A stretch of DNA of 30,682 nucleotides from JAISGQ01 sp964500965 (GTDB taxonomy: Bacteria > Bacillota > Clostridia > Oscillospirales > Acutalibacteraceae), in assembly GCA_964500965.1 (NCBI GenBank), contig CAZCQZ010000026.1, positions 1 through 30,682 of the forward strand, written 5' to 3'. Shown here one piece after another: positions 6,512 through 13,618 of this stretch. The notes below the pieces were generated by a model, which was given only the letters and a program-made list of their open reading frames with translations, was not told where the DNA came from and searched no databases. Position 1 is the stretch's first letter; each line of letters begins with the position of its first letter. The translations under genes were made by a program, and so were the position numbers.

Positions 6512-7891
6512 TCAGTTCTGTACTTTTGTCATCAACACTACGCACTCCACATGGGCTGTTCTGGGGAACATATCAACAGCGGTGAGCTTTCGGGGCATAT
6601 ATCCGCGCTCCACGAAAAGCTTCATATCCCGTGCAAGGGTTGCGGGATCGCAGGAGACGTAGACAACACGTTTCGGCTTCATATCACTGACGGTATTTAT
6701 AAGCGAAACGTCACAGCCCTTTCTCGGTGGGTCGAGGACAACCACATCAGGCACAACACCCTCATCGCTGAGCCGCGCGGCGGCAACAGCGGCATCGCCC
6801 TCGATAAAACGCGCGTTTTCAATACCGTTCGCCTGTGCGTTTTCCCACGCATCACTGACAGCCTCCGGCACAACCTCCGCGCCGATTATCTGCTTTGCAT
6901 ATCTTGCCATAGTCAGCCCTATGGTGCCTGCGCCGCAATACATATCAAGCACCGTTTCACTGCCGGTAAGACCGGCATATTCGGCGGCTTTTTCGTAAAG
7001 CTTTTGCGCCTGCACGGGATTTACCTGCAAAAACGAAAGGGGCGAAATGCGAAAATCTACGCCGCAAAGCCGCTCGGTTATGTACTCTTTCCCCCACACA
7101 ACGCGGCATTTTCTGCCTGTAATCACGTTCGTTTTTTCCGTGTTTCGGTTAATAACTATGCCGCTTATCCTGTCACTTGCCTCGCGAAGCATCTGTACCA
7201 GAAGCTCCTCATGGTGCAGACCGTTGCCGTTTACGACAACGCACACCATTATTTCGCCTGTCAGTGCCGACGAGCGCAGATACAAATGCCGCACTCTGCC
7301 TTTGTGGGCAGTTTCATCGTAAATTTCCGTTTTCGTCTCATCGACGAAACGTTTAAACGCCGCTTCGATTGCCGCAAATTCCGCCGGCTGAAGCAGACAG
7401 TCGGTACATTCAATCAACCTGTGACTGTGCGCGGCAAAAAATCCCAGTTGCAGTTTACCGCAGCCGTCGGCACGGCAGGGAAGCTGCGCCTTATTCCTGT
7501 AGCGGTCGGGATTTTCCGCGCCGATAATTCCCTCACACTCTATATCAAGACCGCCTATTCTGCGAACGGCATCATTTACGCGCTGCTTCTTTATGCGCAA
7601 TTCCTCGGCATATGAAATGTGGCGAAAAACACAGCCGCCGCAACGCTTGTATTGAGGGCAGTCCGGCTCGATTCGGGATTCGGAAGCGGTCAAAACTCTG
7701 TCACACTTGCCGAAGCAGAAGCTTTTTCCCGTTTTTACAACCGTGCATTCAATTACATCTCCAACGGCGGTCATGGGCACAAAAACTGCCATGCCCTCAT
7801 ATTTTCCCACGCCGCTCCCCTCTGCGGTCATGCCTGTTATTTCAAGCTTTATCTTCTGATTTTTCTTTAAAACAGTCCCGTTGTTTTTCAT
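6512..7891 (-). CDS. rlmD: 23S rRNA (uracil-5-)-methyltransferase, RlmD/RumA family
   Basis: SAM-dependent enzyme that methylates a uridine (U1939-type) of 23S rRNA. Seen, in order: an N-terminal TRAM domain (residues 10-65, KIKLEITGMTAEGSGVGKYE), a 4Fe-4S cluster set Cys78, Cys84, Cys87 (CPQYKRCGGC) and Cys165, FLQVNPVQAQKLYEKA, the SAM-binding LDMYCGAGTIGLTMA, VVLDPPRKGCD, the catalytic-Cys motif VSCDPATLARD, and the C-terminal VDMFPRTAHVECVVLMTK. 459 residues is the normal length. Start ATG 7891 has GGAGGG 5 bases upstream. Clostridia often carry several RumA paralogues, so the exact target uridine (U1939 versus U747) is not certain. Confidence 0.93.
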   Translation of the reverse strand: MKNNGTVLKKNQKIKLEITGMTAEGSGVGKYEGMAVFVPMTAVGDVIECTVVKTGKSFCFGKCDRVLTASESRIEPDCPQYKRCGGCVFRHISYAEELRIKKQRVNDAVRRIGGLDIECEGIIGAENPDRYRNKAQLPCRADGCGKLQLGFFAAHSHRLIECTDCLLQPAEFAAIEAAFKRFVDETKTEIYDETAHKGRVRHLYLRSSALTGEIMVCVVVNGNGLHHEELLVQMLREASDRISGIVINRNTEKTNVITGRKCRVVWGKEYITERLCGVDFRISPLSFLQVNPVQAQKLYEKAAEYAGLTGSETVLDMYCGAGTIGLTMARYAKQIIGAEVVPEAVSDAWENAQANGIENARFIEGDAAVAAARLSDEGVVPDVVVLDPPRKGCDVSLINTVSDMKPKRVVYVSCDPATLARDMKLFVERGYMPRKLTAVDMFPRTAHVECVVLMTKVQN

Positions 7892-7973
7892 AATACCCTC
7901 CGAAGTTCGTTTCTCTGAATAATATTAGCATGCCGTACCGTATTCGTCAAATTATTGTTGTTTACAACATAAA

Positions 7974-8009
7974 ATTCCCCGAACGGAAAGCACTTTCCGT
8001 TCGGGGAAT
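7974..8009 (-). terminator. Terminator of ptsH
   Basis: 17-bp perfect inverted repeat (ATTCCCCGAACGGAAAG and its complement) 13 bases after the ptsH stop. On the minus strand it is followed by TTTATGTTG, a short U-rich tail. Confidence 0.85.
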
Positions 8010-8022
8010 ATAATCGGTTAAA

Positions 8023-8286
8023 TTACTCGGAGAAACCGGACTTTACAAGGTTAACAAGTGCCTCAACAGCTTCAACCTCATCGGTTCCGTCTGCGATAAT
8101 TCTAATATCGGCACCGCCGACAATACCGAGAGACAAAACGCCCAGCAGTGACTTCGCATTTACGCGGCGCTCCTCTTTTTCGACCCAGATAGTGCTCTTA
8201 AATTCGTTGGCTTTCTGAATAAAGAAAGTTGCGGGACGAGCATGAAGTCCGACCTGATTCTGAACAGTAACCTCAAGAACGTACAT
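8023..8286 (-). CDS. ptsH: Phosphocarrier protein HPr
   Basis: Small cytoplasmic phosphocarrier of the PEP:sugar phosphotransferase system. It takes phosphate from enzyme I on His15 and passes it to EIIA domains. Seen: 87 residues, the normal size, with GLHARPAT placing His15 and Arg17 correctly, and NAKSLLGVLSLGI placing the regulatory Ser46. Having both suggests a true HPr that can also be phosphorylated by HPr kinase and serve CcpA control, rather than Crh, which lacks His15. An ATG at 8286 with AGGAGG 8 bases upstream is the start; a longer reading frame to 8337 has no support. It is a monocistron with its own promoter and terminator; ptsI is not adjacent. Confidence 0.93.
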   Translation of the reverse strand: MYVLEVTVQNQVGLHARPATFFIQKANEFKSTIWVEKEERRVNAKSLLGVLSLGIVGGADIRIIADGTDEVEAVEALVNLVKSGFSE

Positions 8287-8392
8287 TGATGAAACCTCCT
8301 GAAAATTCAAACCGTATATCGCCGCAGGCGTTTTCAACGGTTTTTTTAGTTTTTATCAATATTGCACCAAAGCGGTGGCTTGAATTGTTAAT

Positions 8393-8421
8393 ATTATAAG
8401 CCCAAAAAGCTTGTTCGTCAA
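8393..8421 (-). promoter_or_regulatory. Promoter of ptsH
   Basis: Minus strand TTGACG (8416-8421), exactly 17 bases, TATAAT (8393-8398). Leader about 100 nt. In the rest of 8338-8681 I see no gene on either strand and no clear T-tailed terminator for trmD, only a self-complementary GCAACCGGTTGC around 8645. Confidence 0.85.
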
Positions 8422-8681
8422 CGCGAAACGTCAAAATTCGTTTCCATACACAAAGGGTTAAACGTTATGCAGTCGGACGATTGTGCAATTTGTTACGCAA
8501 AACAAACTTTATTTCCATTCCTTTCAAAAACAGAACGTCAAATGCGCCGCAACGCACTAATTCGCTAAAGTTTTTGGACAATTTGCACATGAATTGTGTG
8601 CCGCTTTTTCATGATTTCAAAGAATTGTAAATGCCTTGCAGAGCAACCGGTTGCGCTCCTCCGGCAATTTTTTGAAACAAA

Positions 8682-9434
8682 TCAGTTCTTTTTGGCTATT
8701 TCGATGTCAACACCGTTCTCGGCAAGCGTATCAAGGTCGTTTTTTGTCAATTCTGCACAATTCAACAAATCCGGTCTTTTTTGAGCAGTTTGCATAATCG
8801 ACTGTTCTCTACGCCATTTTTCAATGTTTGCATCGTGACCTGACAGCAGAACATCGGGAACGGCTTTACCGCGCCATACCGGAGGACGGGTGTACTGGGG
8901 GTACTCCAGCAAACCGTTCATGTGGCTTTCGTCCTCGTAACACCCCTTTTCGCTGAGCACTCCGGGAAGCAGACGAGCCACCGCATCGGTTACAATAAGC
9001 GCAGGAAGCTCTCCGCCTGTCAAAACGTAATCTCCCACCGAAATTTCCATATCCACAAGCTCCTCCAGCAAACGCTCGTCGATACCCTCATAATGCCCAC
9101 AAAGCAGGCAAATATTCTCACATTTGCTGAGTTTAAGAGCAGTTTGCTGGTCAAAAACCTTTCCTTTCGGGCTCATATAAATAAAAACCGGGCGCGATGA
9201 TGTGCGGCGGCAAACCGCTTCAAAACAGGCGGCAATCGGTTCGGCACTCATGAGCATTCCCAGTCCGCCGCCGTAAGGATAATCGTCCACACGGCGGTGC
9301 TTGTTTTCACAGTAATCCCGAATATTGTGTGCGAACACCTCAACCATGCCGTTTTTCCGCGCTCTGCCGATAATGCTCATGTCCAGAACGCTCTCGCACA
9401 TTTCCGGAAAAAGTGTCAAAATGTCAATCCGCAT
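8682..9434 (-). CDS. trmD: tRNA (guanine37-N1)-methyltransferase
   Basis: Methylates G37 next to the anticodon of tRNAs reading CNN codons, using SAM, which prevents +1 frameshifting. Seen: MRIDILTLFPEMCESVL start, YPYGGGLGMLM, the SPOUT knot segment CLLCGHYEGIDERLLE, then EISVGDYVLTGGELPALIVT and DAVARLLPGVL, and C-terminal PPVWRGKAVPDVLLSGHDAN. 250 residues is the family norm. The start overlaps the last 11 bases of rimM, the classical arrangement. In most Firmicutes rplS follows; here it does not, and the next gene is ptsH. Confidence 0.96.
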   Translation of the reverse strand: MRIDILTLFPEMCESVLDMSIIGRARKNGMVEVFAHNIRDYCENKHRRVDDYPYGGGLGMLMSAEPIAACFEAVCRRTSSRPVFIYMSPKGKVFDQQTALKLSKCENICLLCGHYEGIDERLLEELVDMEISVGDYVLTGGELPALIVTDAVARLLPGVLSEKGCYEDESHMNGLLEYPQYTRPPVWRGKAVPDVLLSGHDANIEKWRREQSIMQTAQKRPDLLNCAELTKNDLDTLAENGVDIEIAKKN

Positions 9435-9936
9435 CGCCGAACAGACCTTTCATCACGGTAATGTAAACTACGCCCTCTTTCGGCAAAACACGGCGCACAA
9501 CAGGGTCGATACAAGGAATAAGATACTCGTTTCCGTCCTTGTGTGCAACATGCCATATGTCATTTGCCGGTGCGCTCGTGACATCACATATTTCTCCGTA
9601 TTCCTCGCCGCTTTCGTTGTCGATAACCTTTAAGCCTATCAAATCCTGAATAAAAAACGTATCTTCCGGGAGATTGGCGTCATCGCGGTTCATCCAGAGA
9701 ATTTTCCCTCGCATAAGCTCGGCGGCTTCTATGGTGTCAACGCCCTCAAGGGTTACGAGGGTTATATTTTTGTGCACACGGGAAGCTTTCACTTTGATTG
9801 CGGTCTTTCCGCCGTCAAGATACAACGTTTTAAATTTTGTCAAAAACCGAGGACTGTCCGCCCACGGCTCAACCCTCATCTCACCTTTAATTCCGTGTGT
9901 TCCGACAATTTTTCCTATTTCCAAAAACTGCTTCAC
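9424..9936 (-). CDS. rimM: 16S rRNA processing / 30S maturation factor RimM
   Basis: Cytoplasmic factor that binds S19 and helps mature the 30S head. Seen: N-terminal RimM domain EIGKIVGTHGIKGEMRVEPW with FKTLYLDG, then the PRC-barrel part (FFIQDLIGLKVID, GEICDVTSAPANDIWHV, YLIPCIDPVVRRV). 170 residues is normal. It starts at GTG 9936, which overlaps the stop of the upstream small membrane protein (GTGA) and is preceded by GGAGGAG at 8 bases. It overlaps trmD at the other end, so the three genes are translationally coupled. Confidence 0.94.
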   Translation of the reverse strand: MKQFLEIGKIVGTHGIKGEMRVEPWADSPRFLTKFKTLYLDGGKTAIKVKASRVHKNITLVTLEGVDTIEAAELMRGKILWMNRDDANLPEDTFFIQDLIGLKVIDNESGEEYGEICDVTSAPANDIWHVAHKDGNEYLIPCIDPVVRRVLPKEGVVYITVMKGLFGDAD

Positions 9937-10187
9937 TGCCGCTCCTCCTCCGATTCAACGGTTTCTTCTGAGGACGCCCCGTCACCCTCATCGTCCTTAT
10001 TTTCCGGAGCTGCAAGCGCCGCATACAAGACCAGCATACTGCCTACGCCGATTAAAAAATATCCCGGAATTTGGAGCAGAACACTGTTTGCTATCTGAGT
10101 TTTAAAAACCGAGTTGTAAATCAGGGAAAGAACAATAAAAGCCGCTCCTACCGCGATTCCTTTCCAGCCTTTAAGCCAATTGAGCAT
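9933..10187 (-). CDS. Small two-helix membrane protein with an acidic tail
   Basis: I do not recognise this 84-residue protein. Seen: KGWKGIAVGAAFIVLSLIYN (helix 1) and a second hydrophobic segment LLQIPGYFLIGVGSMLVLYA, followed by a tail of about 25 residues rich in Glu and Asp (NKDDEGDGASSEETVESEEE). ATG 10187 with GGAGG 7 bases upstream. It is inserted between khpA and rimM, a junction that is normally direct in Firmicutes. Its stop overlaps the rimM GTG, which makes it the leader cistron for rimM and trmD. Role unknown. Confidence 0.7.
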   Translation of the reverse strand: MLNWLKGWKGIAVGAAFIVLSLIYNSVFKTQIANSVLLQIPGYFLIGVGSMLVLYAALAAPENKDDEGDGASSEETVESEEERQ

Positions 10188-10285
10188 AAAATCGCCTCCG
10201 ATTTCATAGTTTTTGATAAATCTTCATATATTTTCAGCATTTAATTGCATGATATTTCCTGCAATTTCATGACTTTTCACGAGTA

Positions 10286-10351
10286 AAAAGGGGAGTTGCA
10301 TGAATGCCAATTCCAAAAAAACATGGAACAGACATTAAAACAGCAACTCCC
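10286..10351 (-). terminator. Long composite hairpin after khpA, with U-tail
   Basis: Minus strand outer stem GGGAGTTGC / GCAACTCCC, an inner pair AATGTC / GGCATT and a tip TTCCA / TGGAA around a T-rich loop, then CTTTTTAC. It starts about 12 bases after the khpA stop. It probably ends the ylxM-ffh-rpsP-khpA transcript, at least in part, and separates it from the rimM-trmD group. I see no clear promoter in 10188-10285, so read-through may supply the rimM operon. Confidence 0.65.
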
Positions 10352-10362
10352 TTGCTTATAGG

Positions 10363-10596
10363 TCAGAGTATTTCAACGTTGACCTTTTTGTTCTGCTTTG
10401 TCGCGGCGGAGCGCATAACGGTGCGGATTGCTTTGGCAATTCGACCCTGCTTGCCGATAACTCGACCCTTATCCTCGGCATCTACGGTGAGAGTGAGAAC
10501 GATAGTACCGTCCTCGGTAGGCTCTGCCTCCTCGACAACGACAGCCTCAGGCTTTGATACCAGCTTCTGTGCGACAGCAATAAGCAAATCTTTCAT
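10363..10596 (-). CDS. khpA: KH-domain RNA-binding protein KhpA
   Basis: Small RNA chaperone that pairs with KhpB/Jag and affects cell division and sRNA biology in Firmicutes. Seen: 77 residues, MKDLLIAVAQKLVSKPEAV start and the KH signature GRVIGKQGRIAKAIRTVMRS with its GxxG loop (GKQG). The length is typical. It follows rpsP by 27 bases in the standard ffh-rpsP-khpA order, and is followed by the long hairpin 10286-10351. Confidence 0.93.
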   Translation of the reverse strand: MKDLLIAVAQKLVSKPEAVVVEEAEPTEDGTIVLTLTVDAEDKGRVIGKQGRIAKAIRTVMRSAATKQNKKVNVEIL

Positions 10597-10623
10597 GTCT
10601 TTGAGAATCCTTTCTGCAAGCGA

Positions 10624-10866
10624 TTAAAGGATGCCTTCCTTCTTGAGCAGAGCCTTGACGGTATCGGTAGGCTGAGCTCCGTTAGCTATCCATGCCTTCG
10701 CCTTGTCTGCATCAATCTTGACCTCAGAGGGCTGCTTGAGGGGATTGTAGGTACCGATTTCCTCAATAAAACGACCGTCTCTGGGGTATCTGGAATCTGC
10801 AACAACAACACGGTAGAAGGGAGCCTTCTTTGCACCCATGCGGCGCAGTCTGATTTTTACTGCCAT
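10624..10866 (-). CDS. rpsP: 30S ribosomal protein S16
   Basis: Structural protein of the 30S subunit body. Seen: MAVKIRLRRMGAKKAPFYRV then VVADSRYPRDGRFIEEIGTY, NPLKQPSEVKIDADKAKAWI and GAQPTDTVKALL; 80 residues. The ATG at 10866 with GGAGG 9 bases upstream is the family start; an upstream ATG ten codons earlier is not used by other S16 proteins. It lies 77 bases after ffh. Confidence 0.96.
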   Translation of the reverse strand: MAVKIRLRRMGAKKAPFYRVVVADSRYPRDGRFIEEIGTYNPLKQPSEVKIDADKAKAWIANGAQPTDTVKALLKKEGIL

Positions 10867-10943
10867 AGTTATTTCACCTCCGATAACAGAATACAATATA
10901 TTTCTTCGGAGCGCGTTTTGCGCTTTAATAACTCCGTTGAAAA

Positions 10944-12323
10944 CTAATCCTTAAACTGTGAAAGCAGAGACGGGTCATCTACTCCCATCTGGCGCATCAT
11001 TTTCGCGGCATTTCTCATGGCGCGCTTGTCATTTTTTCCGCCGCCGAACTGACGCATCATTTTCTGCATCATTTCAAGCTGCTTGATGAGCTTGTTAAGC
11101 TCGGAAACCTCCTGCCCTGCACCTGCCGCAATACGGCGTTTTCTGCTGGCGTTTAAAAGCTCCGGCTTTTCGCGTTCACGGGGAGTCATGGACTTTATAA
11201 GAGCCATGGTTCTGTCAAGCTGACGGTCATCAATATCAACGCCCTCAAGCTTCTTTTCCATGCCGGGAAGCATTCCCAGAATCTGCTTCATCGGTCCCAT
11301 TTTACGCACCTGCTCAAACTGAGAAAGCAGGTCGTTGAAATTGAAAGTATTTTTTCTGAGCTTTTCTTCAAGCTCGGCAGCGGCTTTCTCGTCAATCTGC
11401 TGTTCGGCGCGCTCAATAAGACTGAGAACGTCGCCCATGCCGAGAATACGGCTTGCCATACGATCCGGGTGAAACGGCTCAATATCGCCCAGCTTTTCAC
11501 CTGTACCGACGAATTTTATGGGCTTGCCGGTAACATGGCGCACGGAAAGAGCCGCACCGCCACGGGTATCGCCGTCAAGCTTTGTCAGCATAACGCTGTC
11601 AATTCCGAGTGCATCGTTAAAGCTCTGAGCGACGTTGACCGCGTCCTGACCGGTCATGGAGTCGATAACAAGCATGATTTCGTGGGGCATGACCTTTGCC
11701 TTGATGTTTTTAAGCTCATCCATCAGCGTTTCGTCAATATGCAGACGACCGGCCGTATCGAGAATAACCACATCATTACCGTAGGTTTTGGCGTGAGCCA
11801 CAGCAGCCTCGGCAATTTTAACCGGGTCGCCCTGACCCATTTCAAAAACGGGCACGTTGGCTTTACTGCCCACTACTTTTAACTGCTCAATAGCCGCCGG
11901 ACGGTAAACGTCACAGGCGACGAGCAACGGTCTGTGACCCTGACCCTTGAGCATAAGTCCCAGCTTGCCGGAATGAGTGGTTTTACCTGCACCCTGCAAG
12001 CCGCACATCATAATAATCATGGGCGGACGGTTGGGCTGGTTGAGACGGGCGGTAGAGCCGCCCATGAGAGCCGTAAGCTCCTCGTTAACTATCTTAATAA
12101 CGTGCTGAACCGGCGTGAGGGATTCGAGAACCTCCGCACCAACGCATTTTTCGCTGACTGAAGCGGTAAATTCCTTTGCGACCTTATAGTTAACATCAGC
12201 TTCAAGAAGTGCCATTCGCACTTCTCTCATCGCTTCCTTGACATCACTTTCGGTAAGCTTGCCCTTGGCACGTAGCTTTTTAAATGCGTTGCCGAGCTTT
12301 TCGCTCAATCCTTCAAAAGCCAT
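10944..12323 (-). CDS. ffh: Signal recognition particle GTPase Ffh (SRP54)
   Basis: GTPase subunit of SRP that binds signal sequences of nascent membrane and secreted proteins and docks with FtsY. Seen: N domain (residues 1-90), G domain with P-loop GLQGAGKTTHSGKLG, DTAGRLHIDE, TKLDGDTRGGAALS and the GTGEKLGDIEPFHPDRMASR region, and a Met-rich M domain (residues 300-459) with GMLPGMEKK and QLEMMQKMMRQFG. 459 residues is the normal length. The P-loop has His where many have Thr or Ala (KTTH). Start ATG 12323 with GAGGTG upstream, 10 bases after ylxM. Confidence 0.96.
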   Translation of the reverse strand: MAFEGLSEKLGNAFKKLRAKGKLTESDVKEAMREVRMALLEADVNYKVAKEFTASVSEKCVGAEVLESLTPVQHVIKIVNEELTALMGGSTARLNQPNRPPMIIMMCGLQGAGKTTHSGKLGLMLKGQGHRPLLVACDVYRPAAIEQLKVVGSKANVPVFEMGQGDPVKIAEAAVAHAKTYGNDVVILDTAGRLHIDETLMDELKNIKAKVMPHEIMLVIDSMTGQDAVNVAQSFNDALGIDSVMLTKLDGDTRGGAALSVRHVTGKPIKFVGTGEKLGDIEPFHPDRMASRILGMGDVLSLIERAEQQIDEKAAAELEEKLRKNTFNFNDLLSQFEQVRKMGPMKQILGMLPGMEKKLEGVDIDDRQLDRTMALIKSMTPREREKPELLNASRKRRIAAGAGQEVSELNKLIKQLEMMQKMMRQFGGGKNDKRAMRNAAKMMRQMGVDDPSLLSQFKD

Positions 12324-12333
12324 TTATTTCACC

Positions 12334-12756
12334 TCAGGAATCCTCTTTGAGTTTGTTTGCCGTGCCGATAATGGCATCGGTGTGTGCCGAAATTTCGCGT
12401 GACATAAAGGAACGCCTGTTAATATCGGCAATGGCGGCGGCAGAAGCGGAAATTTCTTCAAGCCCCTGCTTCAGAGCCTTAAAACGCGCCACAAGCCCCA
12501 GCTTTTCTTCCATGTTGAGCAGCTTGTTTTCGGCTCGTTTAATAGTGTCGCGCACGCCCTGACGAGTGATAGTATCGCGCTTTTCGGAAGCTTCGCCGTA
12601 TTCGCGGCTGAATCTGCGTGACTGCGCGATATTTTCGGCAATCTCACCCAGTGACAAATCGTCATTATAATAATAATCCAGCGCATCCATTTCCTTTTCG
12701 GTAAGCATTTCGCCGTAAAAATCCATTAAAATGGTTATATCGGGATTGACCGCCAT
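12334..12756 (-). CDS. ylxM: UPF0122 / YlxM SRP-associated HTH protein with an inserted segment
   Basis: Small helix-turn-helix protein encoded next to ffh in Firmicutes and proposed to assist or regulate SRP. Seen: LMDFYGEMLTEKEMDALDYY and DDLSLGEIAEN, then ITRQGVRDTIKRAENKL, which are the two halves of the YlxM HTH. Between them, at about residues 43-62, are roughly 20 extra residues (IAQSRRFSREYGEASEKRDT) that I do not expect in this family, where 'EIAE' runs almost directly into 'sRQ.VrD'. The protein is 140 residues against about 110. ATG 12756 is chosen over GTG 12768, whose ribosome binding site would be too close. First gene of the operon. Confidence 0.85.
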   Translation of the reverse strand: MAVNPDITILMDFYGEMLTEKEMDALDYYYNDDLSLGEIAENIAQSRRFSREYGEASEKRDTITRQGVRDTIKRAENKLLNMEEKLGLVARFKALKQGLEEISASAAAIADINRRSFMSREISAHTDAIIGTANKLKEDS

Positions 12757-12767
12757 TCCTTTTTTCA

Positions 12768-12801
12768 CTCCCTTGTGTAAAGTAAATCGTCTTTACAACA
12801 G
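12768..12801 (+). repeat. Repeat end forming the ylxM leader
   Basis: The plus strand CTCCCTTGTGTAAAG...TTTACAAC matches 13093-13127 (CCTCTTGTGTAATAG...TTTTTACAAC) and the ends of the neighbouring MITE-like repeats. It provides the GGGAG used as ribosome binding site for ylxM. Confidence 0.5.
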
Positions 12802-12805
12802 TGGG

Positions 12806-12834
12806 ATTATACTACAAATATGCAGCTTTGTCAA
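12806..12834 (-). promoter_or_regulatory. Strong promoter of the ylxM-ffh-rpsP-khpA operon
   Basis: Minus strand TTGACA (12829-12834), 17 bases, TATAAT (12806-12811): a full consensus match. Leader about 43 nt. Confidence 0.9.
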
Positions 12835-12910
12835 TAGCAAAAAACAACGTCATAAACGGATAAGGGTAAACCGAAAAGAAGCACGGATATATTTTGATTT
12901 TCAAATTCCG

Positions 12911-13080
12911 ATTTATCAATAGGTTAATCCAAAATGATAAATCTAAGCTATAGGGAAAACAATCCCTCAGTCAAAACCGTAGGTTTTGATAATCAAAGCT
13001 TTGCTTTTGATATGCTCCCAATTTACACAAGGGAGCCGGTTTGAAAATTTTCAGTTGAACGATAAATTCTGATTTATCGA
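12911..13080 (+). repeat. MITE-like intergenic repeat, copy A
   Basis: Starts ATTTATCAATAGGTTAATCC, contains CAATCCCTCAGTCAAAACCG and TTTACACAAGGGAGCC, and ends GATAAATTCTGATTTATCGA. It matches copy B (13199-13350) along its length, but has an extra piece of about 20 bases (AATCAAAGCTTTGCTTTTGA) that looks like a diverged duplicate of the neighbouring 'AAAACC..AGGTTTTGAT' palindrome. Non-coding; no transposase. Confidence 0.7.
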
Positions 13081-13198
13081 CAAGCCTAAGTCCTCTTGTG
13101 TAATAGAGTAAATTTTTACAACAAACCAAAGTCCCCCTTGTGTAAAGGGGGAAGAAGATTGCGTGATTTATCCGCAATCTTCAAGGGGGATTGTCAGA
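13081..13198 (+). repeat. Related inverted-repeat element between copies A and B
   Basis: Contains the hairpins CCCCCTT-GTGTA-AAGGGGG and GATTGCG...CGCAATC, and an outer pair TCCCCCTT / AAGGGGGA. It has the look of a small non-autonomous element related to the 'cccttgtgtaaaggg' repeats common in gut Clostridia genomes. Confidence 0.6.
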
Positions 13199-13350
13199 AT
13201 TTATCAATAAGCTAAGCCAAAATGATAAAGCTAAGTTATAGGAAAGGCAATCCCTCAGTCAAAACCGCAGGTTTTGATATGCTCCCAATTTACACAAGGG
13301 AGCCTTGATAACTGATAATTTTCAACTAACCGATAAATTTTGATTTATCA
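13199..13350 (+). repeat. MITE-like intergenic repeat, copy B
   Basis: Same order of blocks as copy A: ATTTATCAATAAGCTAAGCC, CAATCCCTCAGTCAAAACCG, CAGGTTTTGATATGCTCCC, TTTACACAAGGGAGCC, then GATAAATTTTGATTTATCA. Outer ends carry ATTTATCA / TGATTTATC-like sequence. Confidence 0.7.
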
Positions 13351-13387
13351 AGTTGACTATATCAGATGATTATGCTTATTTTCAAAC

Positions 13388-13426
13388 AAAAAGCACGATG
13401 GTATTGTATCAAAACCATCGCGCTTT
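13388..13426 (-). terminator. Terminator of tRNA-Leu
   Basis: Minus strand AAGCGCGATGGT, loop TTTGATACAAT, ACCATCGTGCTT followed by TTTGTTTG. It begins 3 bases after the tRNA CCA end. Confidence 0.85.
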
Positions 13427-13428
13427 TC

Positions 13429-13513
13429 TGGTGCCGGTGGTGGGACTCGAACCCACACGGATTTCTCCACACGATTTTGAGTCGCGGTCGTCTGCCAATT
13501 CCGACACACCGGC
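13429..13513 (-). tRNA. tRNA-Leu (anticodon CAA), CCA encoded
   Basis: Acceptor stem GCCGGTG pairs with CACCGGC, then A-CCA in the DNA. The D arm carries GTCGGAATTGGCAGACGAC, typical of tRNA-Leu. Anticodon stem CGCGA/TCGTG (one G-U) with loop CTCAAAA gives anticodon CAA, reading UUG. A long class II variable arm (TGGAGAAATCC) and T arm GTGGG-TTCGAGT-CCCAC follow. 85 nt including CCA. It has its own promoter and terminator. Confidence 0.95.
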
Positions 13514-13532
13514 AAATATTCAAGTGTAAGTT

Positions 13533-13561
13533 ATTATAACTCAACACTCGGATAAAATCAA
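13533..13561 (-). promoter_or_regulatory. Promoter of tRNA-Leu
   Basis: Minus strand TTGATT (13556-13561), 17 bases, TATAAT (13533-13538). The expected start lies about 12 bases before the mature tRNA 5' end. Confidence 0.75.
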
Positions 13562-13618
13562 GTATTATTTACAGCCGACCTGAATTTCAAACGATAAAAG
13601 CAAATTAAGGCTGTCCGC

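Noticed and set aside
6551..7615. 354-codon open frame on the plus strand
   Set aside because: It lies wholly antisense to rlmD, whose protein shows all family motifs; the plus-strand product has no recognisable domain and no ribosome binding site.
8596..8784. 62-codon plus-strand frame
   Set aside because: Half of it is antisense to the trmD end and it has no ribosome binding site or recognisable motif.
12971..13177. 68-codon frame over the intergenic repeats
   Set aside because: It consists of repeat sequence only and has no ribosome binding site.
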